From Mytilus trossulus (lineage: Eukaryota; Mollusca; Bivalvia; Mytilida; Mytilidae), in NCBI RefSeq assembly GCF_036588685.1, contig NC_086386.1, forward strand, positions 47,973,878-48,037,877: 64,000 bases of DNA, written 5' to 3'. This document shows positions 52,466-64,000 of the stretch, piece by piece (positions within the stretch are counted from its first letter, which is position 1; each line of letters opens with the position of its first letter). The position numbers and the translations under genes were made by a program. The notes under the pieces were generated by a model. The model was given only the letters and a program-made list of their open reading frames with translations, did not search any database and was not told the DNA's origin.

Positions 52466-52929
52466 AAAATTGCATAGTTTAGACAATTTACCTTTAAATT
52501 AATTTAAAATCATTTTGAGTAGGTAGTGTTTTTCTTTTGGTTATTTCAATTAGTTTTATTGTAAGTTTTAACGAGTTGCTCCCTAGAAAGCCAAATGATA
52601 CATATATTATTATTTTCATATGTATTCTGTATAATAGACTTAGAATTGATTGTAAATATGATATAAGTATACTGTGTATACAATTGTGTCTTAGTATATT
52701 AAATCGTTAATAAAATTAGAATATTCATTATCAAGTTTTGCTGTATGGCAGGATAAATTTCCAGTTGAAATCATCCCTTCGTAAATTTTACGGACGCTAT
52801 CACGAGTTGGTTGACCGTTATGGAATAACCGTTTCACAAATGATATCGGATATGTTCCTTACGTCGTAACTACAATCCCCTTCCCTTTCGTGAATGTGAC
52901 CCACCGAATTGGACTATTTACCGGGTTTG

Positions 52930-53180
52930 TAATCACATAGGCAACACGACGGGTGCCACATGTGGATCTGTATCTGCTTACCCTTCCAGGGCACCTGAGA
53001 TCACCCCTAGTTTTTGGTGGGGTTCGTGTTGTTTATTCTTTAGTTTTCATTGTTTTGTCATGTGTACTATTGTTGTTTTTTTTTTTGTCTTTTTAATTTT
53101 TAGCCATGGCGTTGTCAGTTTGTTTTAGATTTATGAGTTTGACTGTCCCTTTGGTATCTTTCGTCCCTCTTCCATTCTAG
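52930..53180 (-). repeat. Interspersed repeat family R3 copy (inverted)
   Basis: CACGACGGGTGCCACATGTG, CACCTGAGATCACCCCTAGT and ACTGTCCCTTTGGTATCTTT. Its right part forms the outer end of the large inverted repeat. Confidence 0.75.
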
Positions 53181-55055
53181 TTGAACATTTCCTTTTCTAC
53201 TCTAAGTATCTATAGTAGTATAGATAAATGTGTTATGATGCATGACACTAGTTATTGTCTATAAGGACACATCAACTGTTCTTGTGGTATGGTATATGAG
53301 ACTTGTTAGGTTTTGGTTGGAGACTTCTACTTGTTCTATGTGGTATGGTACATGAGACTTATTAATGTAATTTAGAAGACATTTACGTTTCTATGGGTCA
53401 TGGTGTATGAGAATGGGTAACATTTATTAGGAGACATCTATTGTTTCTTGTGGTCTGGTATATGAGCCTTGTTAGTATTCTTTATATATAAGACTTGTTA
53501 GTGTTCTTTAGAAGACATCTACTGTTTTATTGGTATGGTATATAAGACTCATCAGTGTTCAAGGAGACTTATTGTTCTGACAGTCATAGGTAGCTATAGA
53601 AATGTGTAAAAATCGAAAGTGGGAAATAGGACTGTCAAAAAAAAAAAAAATTGAATCTATTTTTGTTATGGATTCGTATCGATTTTTTTGGTTTTAAATT
53701 TTGTTCTTTGTGATTTTTAGTTATTAGTGTCATTATTGTTTATGAGGATAACATTCTAATGTAGCAAAAACGTGTTTGAAATTCAACATTCTATGTTCAG
53801 TCTAATTTAGGGGTAGGAAAACATCCGAAAATTGAAAAAAATTGACATGACGTGTTGTAAGATAAAACTTTAATAATTACTTTTTGCTTATATCGTAAAA
53901 CGAAGAAAAGTATGTATTGTGGAACATCATCATACAATATTTCAGAGAAGTTATTCCTTAACGGAAATGTAACAGAACTCGAATAGTGCTTGACAATGGA
54001 CTAAGTAATTCAGAATATATATTTATTACTAGGCTGTAAAAAAATATGTTATATGTCTAACGTGGCGCTGATTTCAAATTTCAGTACATTTAAATATGAC
54101 TTATGACTTTACAATGATTTTTCATCGCCAGCAAGGGTAGTATTAAAGTCTGTTCGGTGTTCGAATGTCTGTGTGTCTTGTCAAACTCTAAAATTATGTC
54201 TGCCTATTAATTAAGTATGTTGTTTGTTTGATTTGAATAATAATAGTGAACTGTATATAATTATTATATAGAGAGTATAAAAAGGGTGTTATTTGACAAA
54301 AGACATAACCAGATGATGGAAAAAACAGAAAAAGACTAATGTCGGGTAAACCGATTACAGATTAACGAATAAGCAACTTTTGGTAAATTGTTTAAGTAAA
54401 TTAAGTTAATTAAATTTACTTGCATATTTGACAGAGGTTAGATTTATTTGATGGAATACTCTGTTACAGTAAATAGATATAGGAAGATGTGGTGTGAGTG
54501 CCAAAGTGTAAAGTCTGTTTAAACCGAACTTTTTCTGAACAATGCTGAACTTAAGAATTCGTTCGTTTTTAGCATATGTTCTGTTTTGTCAGATTCAGAA
54601 ACACATGGTAGGTTTGTACAGGTTTTCAATTTATACAGGGTTCAGTTTATCCATTATTCACTGTATTACCCTTTTTATTGTATTGAACATATTCAGATAA
54701 CAAGAATACTGTTTGTAAGAAAATATTGAAAACTTACCACAATGTGTAATAGAAGACCTACTGGAAGAAAGATAAATTTTAGAATAAAGTGGCTACTTAC
54801 ATTAAATAGCAAGTTAAAATTAAAAAATATGCGTGGTTTATATCATCAATTAGTGACATATGTTGATTGTCTTCCTTAATATTTACTGAATCTGCAAATA
54901 TTCTTAAACGTGTTACTTGTTTAATCTGTTACTTAAATATTTTTCACGTCTTGATCGATATTGTAATTGAATCAGCAATGTTATACATAATTTACATAAA
55001 AGTAGGATTGCCATGAGCCAATTCTGACCAAGAGAGAAAATGACACAAAATAGTA
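53060..55055 (+). repeat. Large inverted repeat, left arm
   Basis: It matches the reverse complement of 58398-60347 over its full length, with about 90-95% identity by eye. One 38-40 bp insertion (GATATAGGAAGATGTGGTGT..) is present only here, near 54477. Between 53225 and 53580 the arm holds five degenerate units of about 62-66 bp containing GTGGTATGGTATATGAGACT. Confidence 0.9.
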
Positions 55056-55175
55056 TTAGTGATAGATGCAGTGTGGCCTCGAACAATACGTAAAGGCCAA
55101 ACTACATAGTTAGCTATAACATACTCCAAAATGACAAATGACAAAATGACAACTATCCAAACGAGAAAAATTAAT
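55010..55175 (+). repeat. Interspersed repeat family M copy at the inner edge of the left arm
   Basis: GGATTGCCATGAGCCAATTC, TAGTTAGCTATAACATACTC and CTATCCAAACGAGAAAAATT. An inverted partner lies at 56135-56258. Confidence 0.65.
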
Positions 55176-56134
55176 ATATTTTTAATTTATTTTTCATCAA
55201 ATTTTGGTGGCAACTAGATTTCCATACAGAGAATGCTATTTACAGAATGTAAATATCTCTTGAACTAAAAAAAGTTTTGCTGATTTTTAGCATATTTCCT
55301 TCATGAATTTAAGATTTTCTCTGATAAATTTTCTGGTATTTGAGATGTTATAGATAAGGATCTATAATTCTGTAACTGTTTGATAAAATTTTTTGAAACT
55401 TTGCACAATAACTTCTGAGATGTTTATCTTTAATTTAAAAGTGCAGTTTTAAGTCTGACAGGAATAGGATTCCAGTTAGTTCAACCAGTCCGGTACCCAC
55501 GAATGAAGTTCTTAAAAAAAATATATCACTTTTATTATAAATTGTGTAGTGTTATTATTTCACTAGTTCTGTAACTGAATATAAATTTATTTGAAAGGAT
55601 AGGCTTTCTAGTTTGAATTCTGTAAAAAAAAATATTAATTAAGTTGTAATCTGGCGTCAGTACATAGAGTAAAAAATAGTCTTTATTCTTTCCCGGAAGT
55701 AGACAGACTGACCCTGTTGTCAATAAAAACAAAATTTTGCAACGGAATGCCGGTCTTGAGGCACTGAGATTGAACTTAAGACACTTCAAAAACAAATGCC
55801 TAACATGAACCAGAAGTCCCAAGGTGGCTATCAAAATTATTTATTTAACAGGACCATATGTATTTACTATGATTTTCTATGCGTTCCAATGGGGCAAATA
55901 ATTAGGTGTCCGTTCCAGTTTAGTGGTTAACAGGCTCATAAGTAAGATAGAGGGTTTGAATTATGATAACATGTCCTGCTACATTTTGTATGTACAAGCC
56001 TGTCCAAATTCTGGACTCTGTAAATAGTTATCAACGGTACCAGGATTATAATTTAGTACGCTAAATTTTGGTTGTCGTTTGTTAATGTTTTACACATTTA
56101 TTTCGTTCATTATTTTGTACATAAATCTAGCAAT
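55176..56134. other. Centre of the large inverted repeat, left part
   Basis: AT-rich, with no gene. Around 55905-55985 TTTAGTGGTTAACAGGCTC and GAGGGTTTGAATTATG look faintly like polymerase III boxes. This is too weak for a tRNA call. Confidence 0.35.
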
Positions 56135-56258
56135 TAATTTTTCTCGTTTGGATAGTTTAACATTTGTCATTTTGGAGTATTTTTATAGCTAACTTAGTAG
56201 TTTGGCCTTTACGTATTGTTCGAGACCACACTGCACCTATCACTAATACTGTGGATTC
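56135..56258 (-). repeat. Inverted partner of 55047-55175 (family M)
   Basis: TTTCTCGTTTGGATAGTTTA, TTACGTATTGTTCGAGACCA and GCACCTATCACTAATACT mirror the inner edge of the left arm. This forms a smaller hairpin nested in the large one. Confidence 0.8.
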
Positions 56259-56261
56259 ATT

Positions 56262-56400
56262 TATTTTCGTGGGTATCAATTTTCTTGGATAGAGAAAAAA
56301 AGCGTTTCGTAGTATACGTAAATTCGTGGATGGCTGATTACAACGGGAAAAAAAATCAGATACGTAATTTGTGGATCTCTTTTTGATTTAGGATATCATA
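56262..56400 (+). repeat. Interspersed repeat family H copy
   Basis: GTGGATTCATTTATTTTCGT then GGGTATCAATTTTCTTGG. Confidence 0.65.
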
Positions 56401-56543
56401 TAACCTCCTTGGTTTGGTCAATAATAAAACAAACAAAAAAGAAGGAATTCATTGAAAAGGTTTTGATTGTCAAAATCCTCGCTTGGTATTTTTAGGTTAA
56501 AGTGTTCATTGAAAACGTCTATGGAAAGAGACAACTAATTATT

Positions 56544-56890
56544 TAGATATAGGAAGATGTGGTGTGAGTGCCAATGAGACAACTCTCCATCCAAATAACA
56601 ATTTAAATAGTAAACCATTATAGGTTAAAGTGCGGCCTTCAACACGGAGCCTTGGCTCACACCGAACAACAAGCTATAAAGGGCCCCAAAATTACTAGTG
56701 TAAACCCATTCAAACGGGAAAACCAACGGTCTAATCTATATAAACAAAACGAGAAACGAGAAACACGTATATATTACATAACAAACGACAACTACTGTAC
56801 ATCAGATTCCTGACTTAGGACAGGTGCAAACATTTGCAGCGGGATTAAACGTATTAATGGATCCAAACCTTCTCCCTTTTTCTGAAACAA
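56544..56890 (+). repeat. Interspersed repeat family M copy, nearly full length
   Basis: TAGATATAGGAAGATGTGGT, GTGAGTGCCAATGAGACAAC, TCAAACGGGAAAACCAACGG and GATTCCTGACTTAGGACAGG. Confidence 0.8.
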
Positions 56891-57568
56891 TAGCATAACA
56901 TCACAACATAGAAAAACATACGATAAAATATCAATATGGCAGATTTAACTCAATCAAAAAACAGATGATTACACAATGAACGAATAAATTTGATCTGCGA
57001 TATCTGAATACAAATGCACAGTTAATTAAATATTAGAGACAAACATTCATGACCAAAAAGCTAACAAACAAATTCAAACACAGGATATCACTGAGAAATA
57101 TTTAACCAATCAATGTTCACTTTAGAAAAAAAAACGATTTTTTATAATCTTGAAGTTTATACAAATGTTGTAAGAATAAGTGAAAAATTGAAGATATTAC
57201 AAATAATCAAAGCTGGTGTATAGACAAGATCCATATAAATAAAAAAATAACAAAAAAGCATTATAAACAGTATCAACAGGTCGAATTAACAAGAAAATAC
57301 GATTTGAGAGTACTCGCAGTTACTGACAGGTAGTTAAAAGCCAAAACCAATTAATAGTAAAAAATCATGCATCGGTGACTAAAATCGACTAAAACACATC
57401 ACAGGGATTTAGTATTTTAACATCATTAAAAGTCAAAGAAGACATGACTTGTGCAATGCCAAAAATAAATGTATCGACAGGTAGTAGTATAGTGAAGAGC
57501 AACTTCTATAGAAATAAAAGTTAACGTGTCTGTGTCTCTATACATCTCGCCTCAAAAGATAATGAAAT

Positions 57569-57930
57569 TTAGTTATGTTTTAATTTGCTAATGACAAAAT
57601 CAATATTAGTGACAATGTGAACTATATTCAGAGATCTGATTACAATATTGGTACGATAACCCTTACTTATAAGTTTGTTTAAAGGTTCGATGAGTTTACA
57701 AGGATCACATAGTGATTTCCTCGCTTTAAGTACAATATTTCCATAAAATTTAGGATGTGAAATACCATTTTTAATAAGCTTTCTACAGGTATAGCCAAAT
57801 TTACTAATCAAATCTTTGTATCTATGAAAGAATTTAGTAAAAGTTTTAAGTAATTTATGGTATCGAAATCCCTGACACAACAATTTTCCAGTGATGCATT
57901 GATTACGTTCGTTAAAATTATCGTTAAACT
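57569..57930 (-). pseudogene. Retroelement reverse transcriptase C-terminal fragment
   Basis: It reads NERNQCITGKLLCQGFRYHK, LLKTFTKFFHRYKDLISKFG, YTCRKLIKNGISHPKFYGNI, VLKARK and KGYRTNIVIRSLNIV. It aligns with 47545-47836 (LI..GISHP.FYGNI..KA.K). The order '..QGFRYHKL.KTF.KF..R..DL..K' is one I recall after the reverse transcriptase core of elements common in molluscs. It is open from about 57930 to 57569 but has no N-terminal part. It sits between the arms of the inverted repeat. Confidence 0.65.
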
Positions 57931-58309
57931 AATTATTTGTTTGTTTTACAATTTAGAAATTCTATAAGACATTCAAAACTTTATGATTAAAAGCTCATTT
58001 CCCTAACCACGATATAATAAACAATCATATGAGTAAAAGGTGTGAAAATAAATGTTCCTGTCAAAAACAATATTACCTACGGGCAAGGACGTATAACTAA
58101 CATATAATATACGTCCTGGCTACTGGCAATATCCCCGTACTTAATCCTATTGATTTTTAATTACTAGTAAACCAAACTATGACACGGTTATTACCAACTT
58201 GCAGTTATTTTCCATGAACAGTTTTAATCAATTTTAAAAACAAACTAATTAATCACTGATATATTTATTATTGGTTTAATTAAAATACTTTTTTACACAT
58301 TTTTCGGGA

Positions 58310-58397
58310 TTATTCTTCGTTGAATTCTTAAATTCGTGGTTCGCCGTGACCCACGAAACCCACGAAAATTGGTATACCACGAATAAAAATGAATCCA
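58310..58397 (-). repeat. Interspersed repeat family H copy at the inner edge of the right arm
   Basis: CGTGACCCACGAAACCCACG then AATGAATCCACAGTACTATG is the mirror of 56256-56300. Confidence 0.7.
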
Positions 58398-60347
58398 CAG
58401 TACTATGTTGTGTCATTTTCTCTCTTGGTCAGAATTGTCTCATGGCAATCCTACTTTTTTGTAAATTATGTATAACTTTGCTGATTCAATTACAATATCG
58501 ATCAAGACGTGAAAAAATATTTAAGTAACAGATTAAACAAGTAACACGTTTAAGAATATTTGCAGATTCAGTAAATATTAAGGCAGACAATCAACATATG
58601 TCACTAATCGATGATATAAACCACGCATATTTTTTTTATTTTAACTTGCTATTAAAGTAGCCACTTTATTCTAAAATGTATCAGTGGGTCTTCCATGACA
58701 CATTGTGGTAAGTTTACCAATATTTTTTTACAACCAGTATTCTTGTTATCTGAATATGTTCAATACAATAAAAAGGGTAATACAGTGAAAAATGGATAAA
58801 CTGAACCCTGTATAAATCAAAAACCTGTACAAACCAACCATGTGTTTCTGAATCTGATAAAACAGAACATAGGCCAAAACCGAACGAATTCTTAAGGTCA
58901 GCATTGTTCAGAAAAAGTTCGGTTTAAACAGACTTTACTGTAACAGAGTATTCCATCAGATAAATCTAAGCTCAGTCAAATATGCAAGTAAATCTAATTA
59001 ACTTAATTTACTTAAACAATTTACCAAAAGTTGCTTATTCGTTAAATTTTGTGTAATCTTTTTACCTGACATTAGTCTTTGTTTGCTTTTTCCATCGTCT
59101 GGTTATGATAGACTGATGTCTTTTGTCGAATAACACCCTTTTAATACTCTCTATATAATAATTATATACAGTTCACTATTATTATTCAAATCAAACATAC
59201 AACAAAATTACTTAATAGGCAGACATAATTTTAGAGTTTGACAAGACAAACAGACATTCGAACACCGAACAGACTTAAATACAAACCTTACTAGCGATGA
59301 AAAGTCATTTTAAAGTCATAAGTCATATTTGACTGTACTAAAATTTGAAATCAGAGTCACGTTAGACATATAACAAAATATTTTTACAGCCCAGTAATAA
59401 ATATATATTCTGAATTACTTAGTCCATTGTCAAGCACTATTCGAGTTCTGTTACATTTTCGTTATAGAATAACTTCTCTGAAATATTGTATGATGATGTT
59501 CCACAATACATACTTTTCTTGGTTTTACGATATAAGAAACAAGTAATTAAGTTTTATCTTACAATACGTCATGCCAATGTTTTTAATTTTCGAATGTTTC
59601 CCTACCCCTAAATTAGACTGAACATAGAATGTTGAATTTCAAACACGATTTTGCTAAAAAAGAATGTAATCCTCATAAACAACAATGACACTTAAAACTG
59701 AAAATCACAAAGAACAAAATTTAAAACCAAAAACATCGATACGAGTCCATAACAAAAATATTTCCAATTTTTTTTTTGACAGTCCGATTTCCCACTTCCG
59801 ATTTTAACACATTTATACCTATGACTGTCAGAACAATAAGTCTCCTTGAAAACTGATGAGTCTTAAATACCATACCAATAAAACAGTAGATGTCTTCTAA
59901 AGAACACTAACAAGTCGTATATATAAAGAATACTAACAAGGCTCATATACCATACCACAAGAAACAATAGGTGTCTCCTAATAAATGTTACCCATTCTCA
60001 TACACCATTCCACATAAAAACGTAAATGTCTTCTAAATTACATTAATAAGTCTCATGTACCATACCACATAGAACAAGTAGAAGTCTACAACCAAAACCT
60101 AACAAGTCTCATATACCATACCACAAGAACAGTTGATGTGTCCTTATAGACAATAACTAGTTTCATGCATCATACCACATTTATCTATACTTCTATAGAT
60201 ACTTAGAGTAGAAAAGGAAATGTTCAACTAGAATGAAAGAGGGAAGAAAGATACCAAAGGGACAGTCAAACTCATAAATCTAAAACAAACTGACAACGAA
60301 ATGGCTAAAAATGAAAAAGACAAACAAAAAAAGCAATAGTACACATC
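58398..60347 (-). repeat. Large inverted repeat, right arm
   Basis: Reverse complement of the left arm. It runs from TGTGTCATTTTCTCTCTTGG at the inner edge to AAGCAATAGTACACATCC at the outer edge. It lacks the small insertion found in the left arm. Confidence 0.9.
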
Positions 60348-60414
60348 CTGTTTTTTTCAGGAAAAAGCTAAAAATTCCGATTAAAAGCACGCTCTTGCCA
60401 CGATTATATGTAGA

Positions 60415-60575
60415 TTCTATCACTGCATCGAGTGTAATACGATATTTATCCACTCAAGACAGAGGTAAATTTTCAGATTTAAAACGCGAGGCTTGTGCGA
60501 GCGTTTTAAATATTTAAAATTGAACTGTCGAGAGTGGATAAATATCGTATTACACGAGATTTGGTGGTAGAATCT
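60415..60575. repeat. Long hairpin, copy P5
   Basis: TCGAGTGTAATACGATATTT..ATCCACTC mirrors GAGTGGATAAATATCGTATT..ACACGA. The centre is AACGCGAGGCTTGTGCGAGC. It is the same family as P4 and lies right beside the outer end of the large inverted repeat. Confidence 0.85.
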
Positions 60576-60579
60576 GTTT

Positions 60580-61940
60580 CTCTAATGATTTTCTAACATT
60601 ATCATGATTATGCAGGCAAACTCATTCCTTCTTTTCGAATGATATGCCATAAGATGTGATCTTTCTATGTGACGTCATCAGACATGGTCGCCTTTTTCCG
60701 TGCCTTTACAATAGGAATTTCAAAAGAGAGCAAGAAACATCGACGTCATCATCGGATTTTAACCAATGATGTACTGAGATCAAACGAACTACACGTTGAT
60801 TAAATTTCTGTTTATACAATGGGTGCAGAAAGGAATAAATTGACGATTAATTAGAAAAAACTAAGTTTATACCGCGATCTTCCTACGTTCTCAACAATAA
60901 CCGCACCAAAGACCGCACCACGATTGTTTTGAACATGTTCAAATTTGGCTACGCTCTCTAACTCTGACACAAAATAGTGTTTTTGATGTCATTGTTTACT
61001 TAAACTAACAAACAAATATGCAGAAATGAAACTTTTGGTGAAATATATATAGACCATTCACTTGTTTATGCGTCAAAAATTCAGGATTAATACGCTACAT
61101 AGTACACTAATTTAAGATTTGCAGAAAGCCGGGAGTTATTTTGGTCTGACACCTTTATTTTCGTTTTCCTCCCAAAATAACCCGAACTGAATAATCATAA
61201 GAAAAGATGACAAATGCGACTATACATGTTCCTATAAAGAACACAGAGGCATGATAATTGATTTATTGTAGAAGGAAGAGAGGCGGCTCACAATATGAGG
61301 TATTTTCGTTTATTAGTATAGATACTCTTACTTTTCTTTTACAGTATATCCCTATCCCTGTTTCACTTGAATTATTGTCAGCTTATTCGAATATGTGCAT
61401 TTTTTCTGTCACGTTTGAAATTAATGCAATTCATCTAATGTTTGAATGTATATTTACACAATCATGTAATTATAAACATTTAACATGTTTTAAAAAACAG
61501 AAATAAATGTTTAATAGTGCAAAACACGGTATTTTTGGACAAGAAATCAATTTTCTTACACTTTTGAAATTCAAATGAAGTAAAACAAGAAATCAATCTG
61601 GTTGACGCAACAATGACAATCTGTTCCACAGAATGATAGTGGTGCATTTCTTTCCGACGGGTCTTAATCAACATATACAGAAATCTTGGTACGAATTTAG
61701 TCTTAGATGCTTGATTTGTTTATTAGTTGTTATTGGCTTTGAACAAGCTAGCAGTACCTGCGTGCATTGGCGGATCCAAAGGGGGACGTAGAGGACCTTT
61801 TTTTTTGTAAAGGATTGATAAGTCTAGACTTCGTGAACTTTGCCTTTTCCCCGTGTATTTAATTTTTAGGAGACAATTCTTTACATATAAAGATTTTTTT
61901 TTTGTCAGTAATTACTGATTATGTCAAAAATAAAATGGTA
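60580..61940. other. No gene recognised
   Basis: A short GGCGGATCCAAAGGGGG-type repeat fragment lies near 61768, related to one near 31960. Otherwise anonymous. Confidence 0.4.
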
Positions 61941-61944
61941 AAGT

Positions 61945-62135
61945 ACTGAACTCCGAGGAAAATTCAAAACGGAAAGTCCCTAATCAAATGGCAAATTCAA
62001 ATGATAAGACACATCAAACGAATGATCAACAACTGTCATATTCCTGACTTGGTTCAGGCATTTTCAAATGTAGAAAATGATGGATTGAACCTGGTTTTAT
62101 AGCGCTAAACCTCTCCCTTATATGAAATTCGCATC
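61945..62135 (+). repeat. Interspersed repeat family R1 copy
   Basis: CTGAACTCCGAGGAAAATTC, AGACACATCAAACGAATGAT and GATGGATTGAACCTGGTTTT. Confidence 0.8.
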
Positions 62136-62139
62136 ACAG

Positions 62140-64000
62140 TAGATAGATTCGGTATGGTTGAGTTGAACAGTTCGTCCAAAAAACGTCTCTCAATCGTTTT
62201 GAAATTCAAAATACAGGAACACATTTGCAATTCTGAGCATGAAAAATCATGACAACTTCAAAGCGACAAAGGAGTGAGCAAAAACGTATTGACTTCTATT
62301 ACTCAATTCAACCAAACAGTAAGTTATAATCTACTATACTCTAATGAAAAAAAGTTCCACATTAATATTATTTACCTACAAAATTATGTTTAACCCCAAA
62401 CGCCCGCGCCTATTTTAAAATAACATAGCTGAATAATTATCCCCAGTCAATATAAGCTCTGGATAGATTTAAAGTGCAAGGTAAATGTACGAACCATTTG
62501 TTTGAAGAGGCAGTCTGAAATATTTGAGAAAAAAAATCTTCCTCTACGTTTTGCCTTAAACAAAAATTCTGGCCGTATTTGGATTGAAAACAATAATCTT
62601 GTCCACTTTTTGGCTAATAGAAACGAAAATTTCCAAAAGAATAATATAGCATTAAATGAACATAATGAATAAAAAACGGGCGTATTTTTTTGGGGACGGG
62701 GGTTTGCATGAACTGATATATTGAATACTTTTATCAAGATCAGACTAGAATCTGCATGCTGGGTGTGGCCTTTATGTCTCCATTTCTTGACTGTCATTCA
62801 TAAATTCGTTGTCATTTGAGACTCATTCGTAGCCTTTGGTTAATTTTCAATTTTGTACGGTAAAACATATCAACCAAACATTTGTATAAAAATTGCTTCT
62901 TTGTCTTTTTGAACTCGTGTCGGTCGTATTGTAAAATTAATCGAATAGCGCGGCGTGTATCTTGTTTATACCTACTTGACATACAACAAGCGAGAATGGT
63001 CCATGTCTATTTTTTGAAGTCCCACATCAAATATATCAGTTCATAGCTTTTGACCCATACTATAATTTTATGATACACAATTTATGGGGAGAATACAACA
63101 TCAAAAATGGCCAACCCTTACATTTAACAGCAACTATAAAATATACATGTCACATGTAACGAACCGTTTAAAAATTACATTTTACACTTATTTTATGTTT
63201 TTTAGACAAAAAAAAGGTTCAAAAATTTTTAAAAAATCCCCCCCCTTTGAAAAATTCGGGATAATCACGATCTTGAAGACCTCACCACGACCGTGATACG
63301 ACCTTACTGTGATTGTCAAAATTGACTTTTTTTCACAGATCGTAAAGCGGTCGTTGCCTAGTGGGAATGCGGTATTAAAGTTTATTAGTCTACTGGAGCC
63401 ACATGAGCTTAACAAATAAATATATAAATTTAGCCCATATGTTTACATATGTCCATGGTAACAGGACTGAAGGTAGCAAAAAGGAGGGCCTGAAAGTGCA
63501 GAGTGTGCAAATTAGTCCAAATTATGTCTAATAAAAAGAAAATAATATAGATATTCAGACATTTAAAACTTTTTTTTAGTTTAAAAAGAATAAAAAAAAA
63601 TGTGTTCAATAGTTAACTTCCGTTAAAAAATATGAATCATTTGAAAAAACACATTGCACCAATTTAAACTACATTTTATATATAAAACACAATTTACAAA
63701 TAATTAACACTGAGAAACAGATTATGCACATGTTTATCTTTTAAAACAAAAAAGTTATTTATTCTGTGGAAAAGAAAAAACACGTCCACAAATCGTTTTG
63801 AGCAAATATACAAAATTTCGACCTTATGGTCCGAGACCACCATTGTCGTCCCTTGATTTTCGTTGTTCACAAATATAGTCCCTAGTGTTGACAGTGGGTT
63901 ACTTGCCAATAATTTTTATACGCCTTCCAAATATATTTCTCCATGTTTAATGCCTCAAATTGCAAGTAGGGGGGTTAAATTACACTGTAAAAAAATCGGG
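62140..64000. other. No gene recognised
   Basis: AT-rich. The longest open frame (minus, 62447-62797) is rich in F, L and K as expected from base bias, and I see no domain. Nothing else supportable. Confidence 0.4.

Noticed and set aside
52095-52477. Three overlapping open frames in the 52.1-52.5 kb repeat
   Set aside because: They are produced by the 76-84 bp tandem units being open in several frames.
55905-55985. Possible tRNA gene
   Set aside because: The D-arm-like TTTAGTGGTTAACAGG is suggestive, but the B box is poor and no cloverleaf can be drawn.
62447-62797. 116-residue open frame on the minus strand
   Set aside because: F/L/K-rich chance frame with no recognisable domain or gene context.

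Overview
The window is animal nuclear DNA, strongly AT-rich, with split genes (GT..AG introns) and a dense load of interspersed repeats. Several repeats (a roughly 360 bp unit carrying GACGAAACGCGCGTCTGGCG, a unit ending TTGACACATTCCCCATTT, and a unit beginning GAAGATGTGGTATGATTGCC) are ones I associate with marine mussels. The best guess is a bivalve, probably Mytilus or a close relative. That assignment rests on recalled repeat types, not on a search.

The one convincing live gene lies on the minus strand from 48816 down to 19537. I assembled it by eye from 14 exons with matching splice phases. It predicts a type I membrane protein of about 620 residues: signal peptide, a cysteine-rich module with eight cysteines, a C-type lectin-like domain spread over four exons, a very short stalk exon, one transmembrane helix, and a tail of about 340 residues. 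The tail carries at least eight tyrosine motifs (YVNC, YDYV twice, YMNE, YVDM, YENI, YANI and others). The tail is split into small phase 0-0 exons that can be skipped without changing the frame. Exon 2 can also end in a stop followed by AATAAA, which would give a secreted 64-residue cysteine-rich peptide from the same promoter. A 51 bp tandem duplication covers the acceptor of exon 13 and offers four in-frame acceptors. Together this looks like a lectin-like cell-surface receptor built for splicing-based diversification of its ectodomain and its signalling tail. This is the most interesting system in the window.

Layout. 1-8.4 kb: repeats, a LINE reverse transcriptase remnant, a 2.29 kb segment present twice, and a 366 bp-offset tandem duplication. 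8.77-13.4 kb: a decayed multi-exon copy of an expanded metazoan gene family I cannot name. 13.9-15 kb: LINE remnants with nested insertions. 16-18.7 kb: two long hairpins around a five-unit satellite array. 19.5-48.8 kb: the receptor gene, its introns full of repeats, MITEs, minisatellites and retroelement fragments. 49-52.5 kb: a simple repeat, then a deleted tyrosine-recombinase retroelement (DIRS/Ngaro type) with a five-unit tail repeat. 53.06-60.35 kb: a large inverted repeat with arms of about 1.95-2.0 kb around a 3.3 kb centre. 60.4-64 kb: another hairpin and mostly anonymous sequence.

No tRNA, rRNA, CRISPR or bacterial-type feature was seen. All translations and alignments were done by eye, so exon ends may be off by a few bases.
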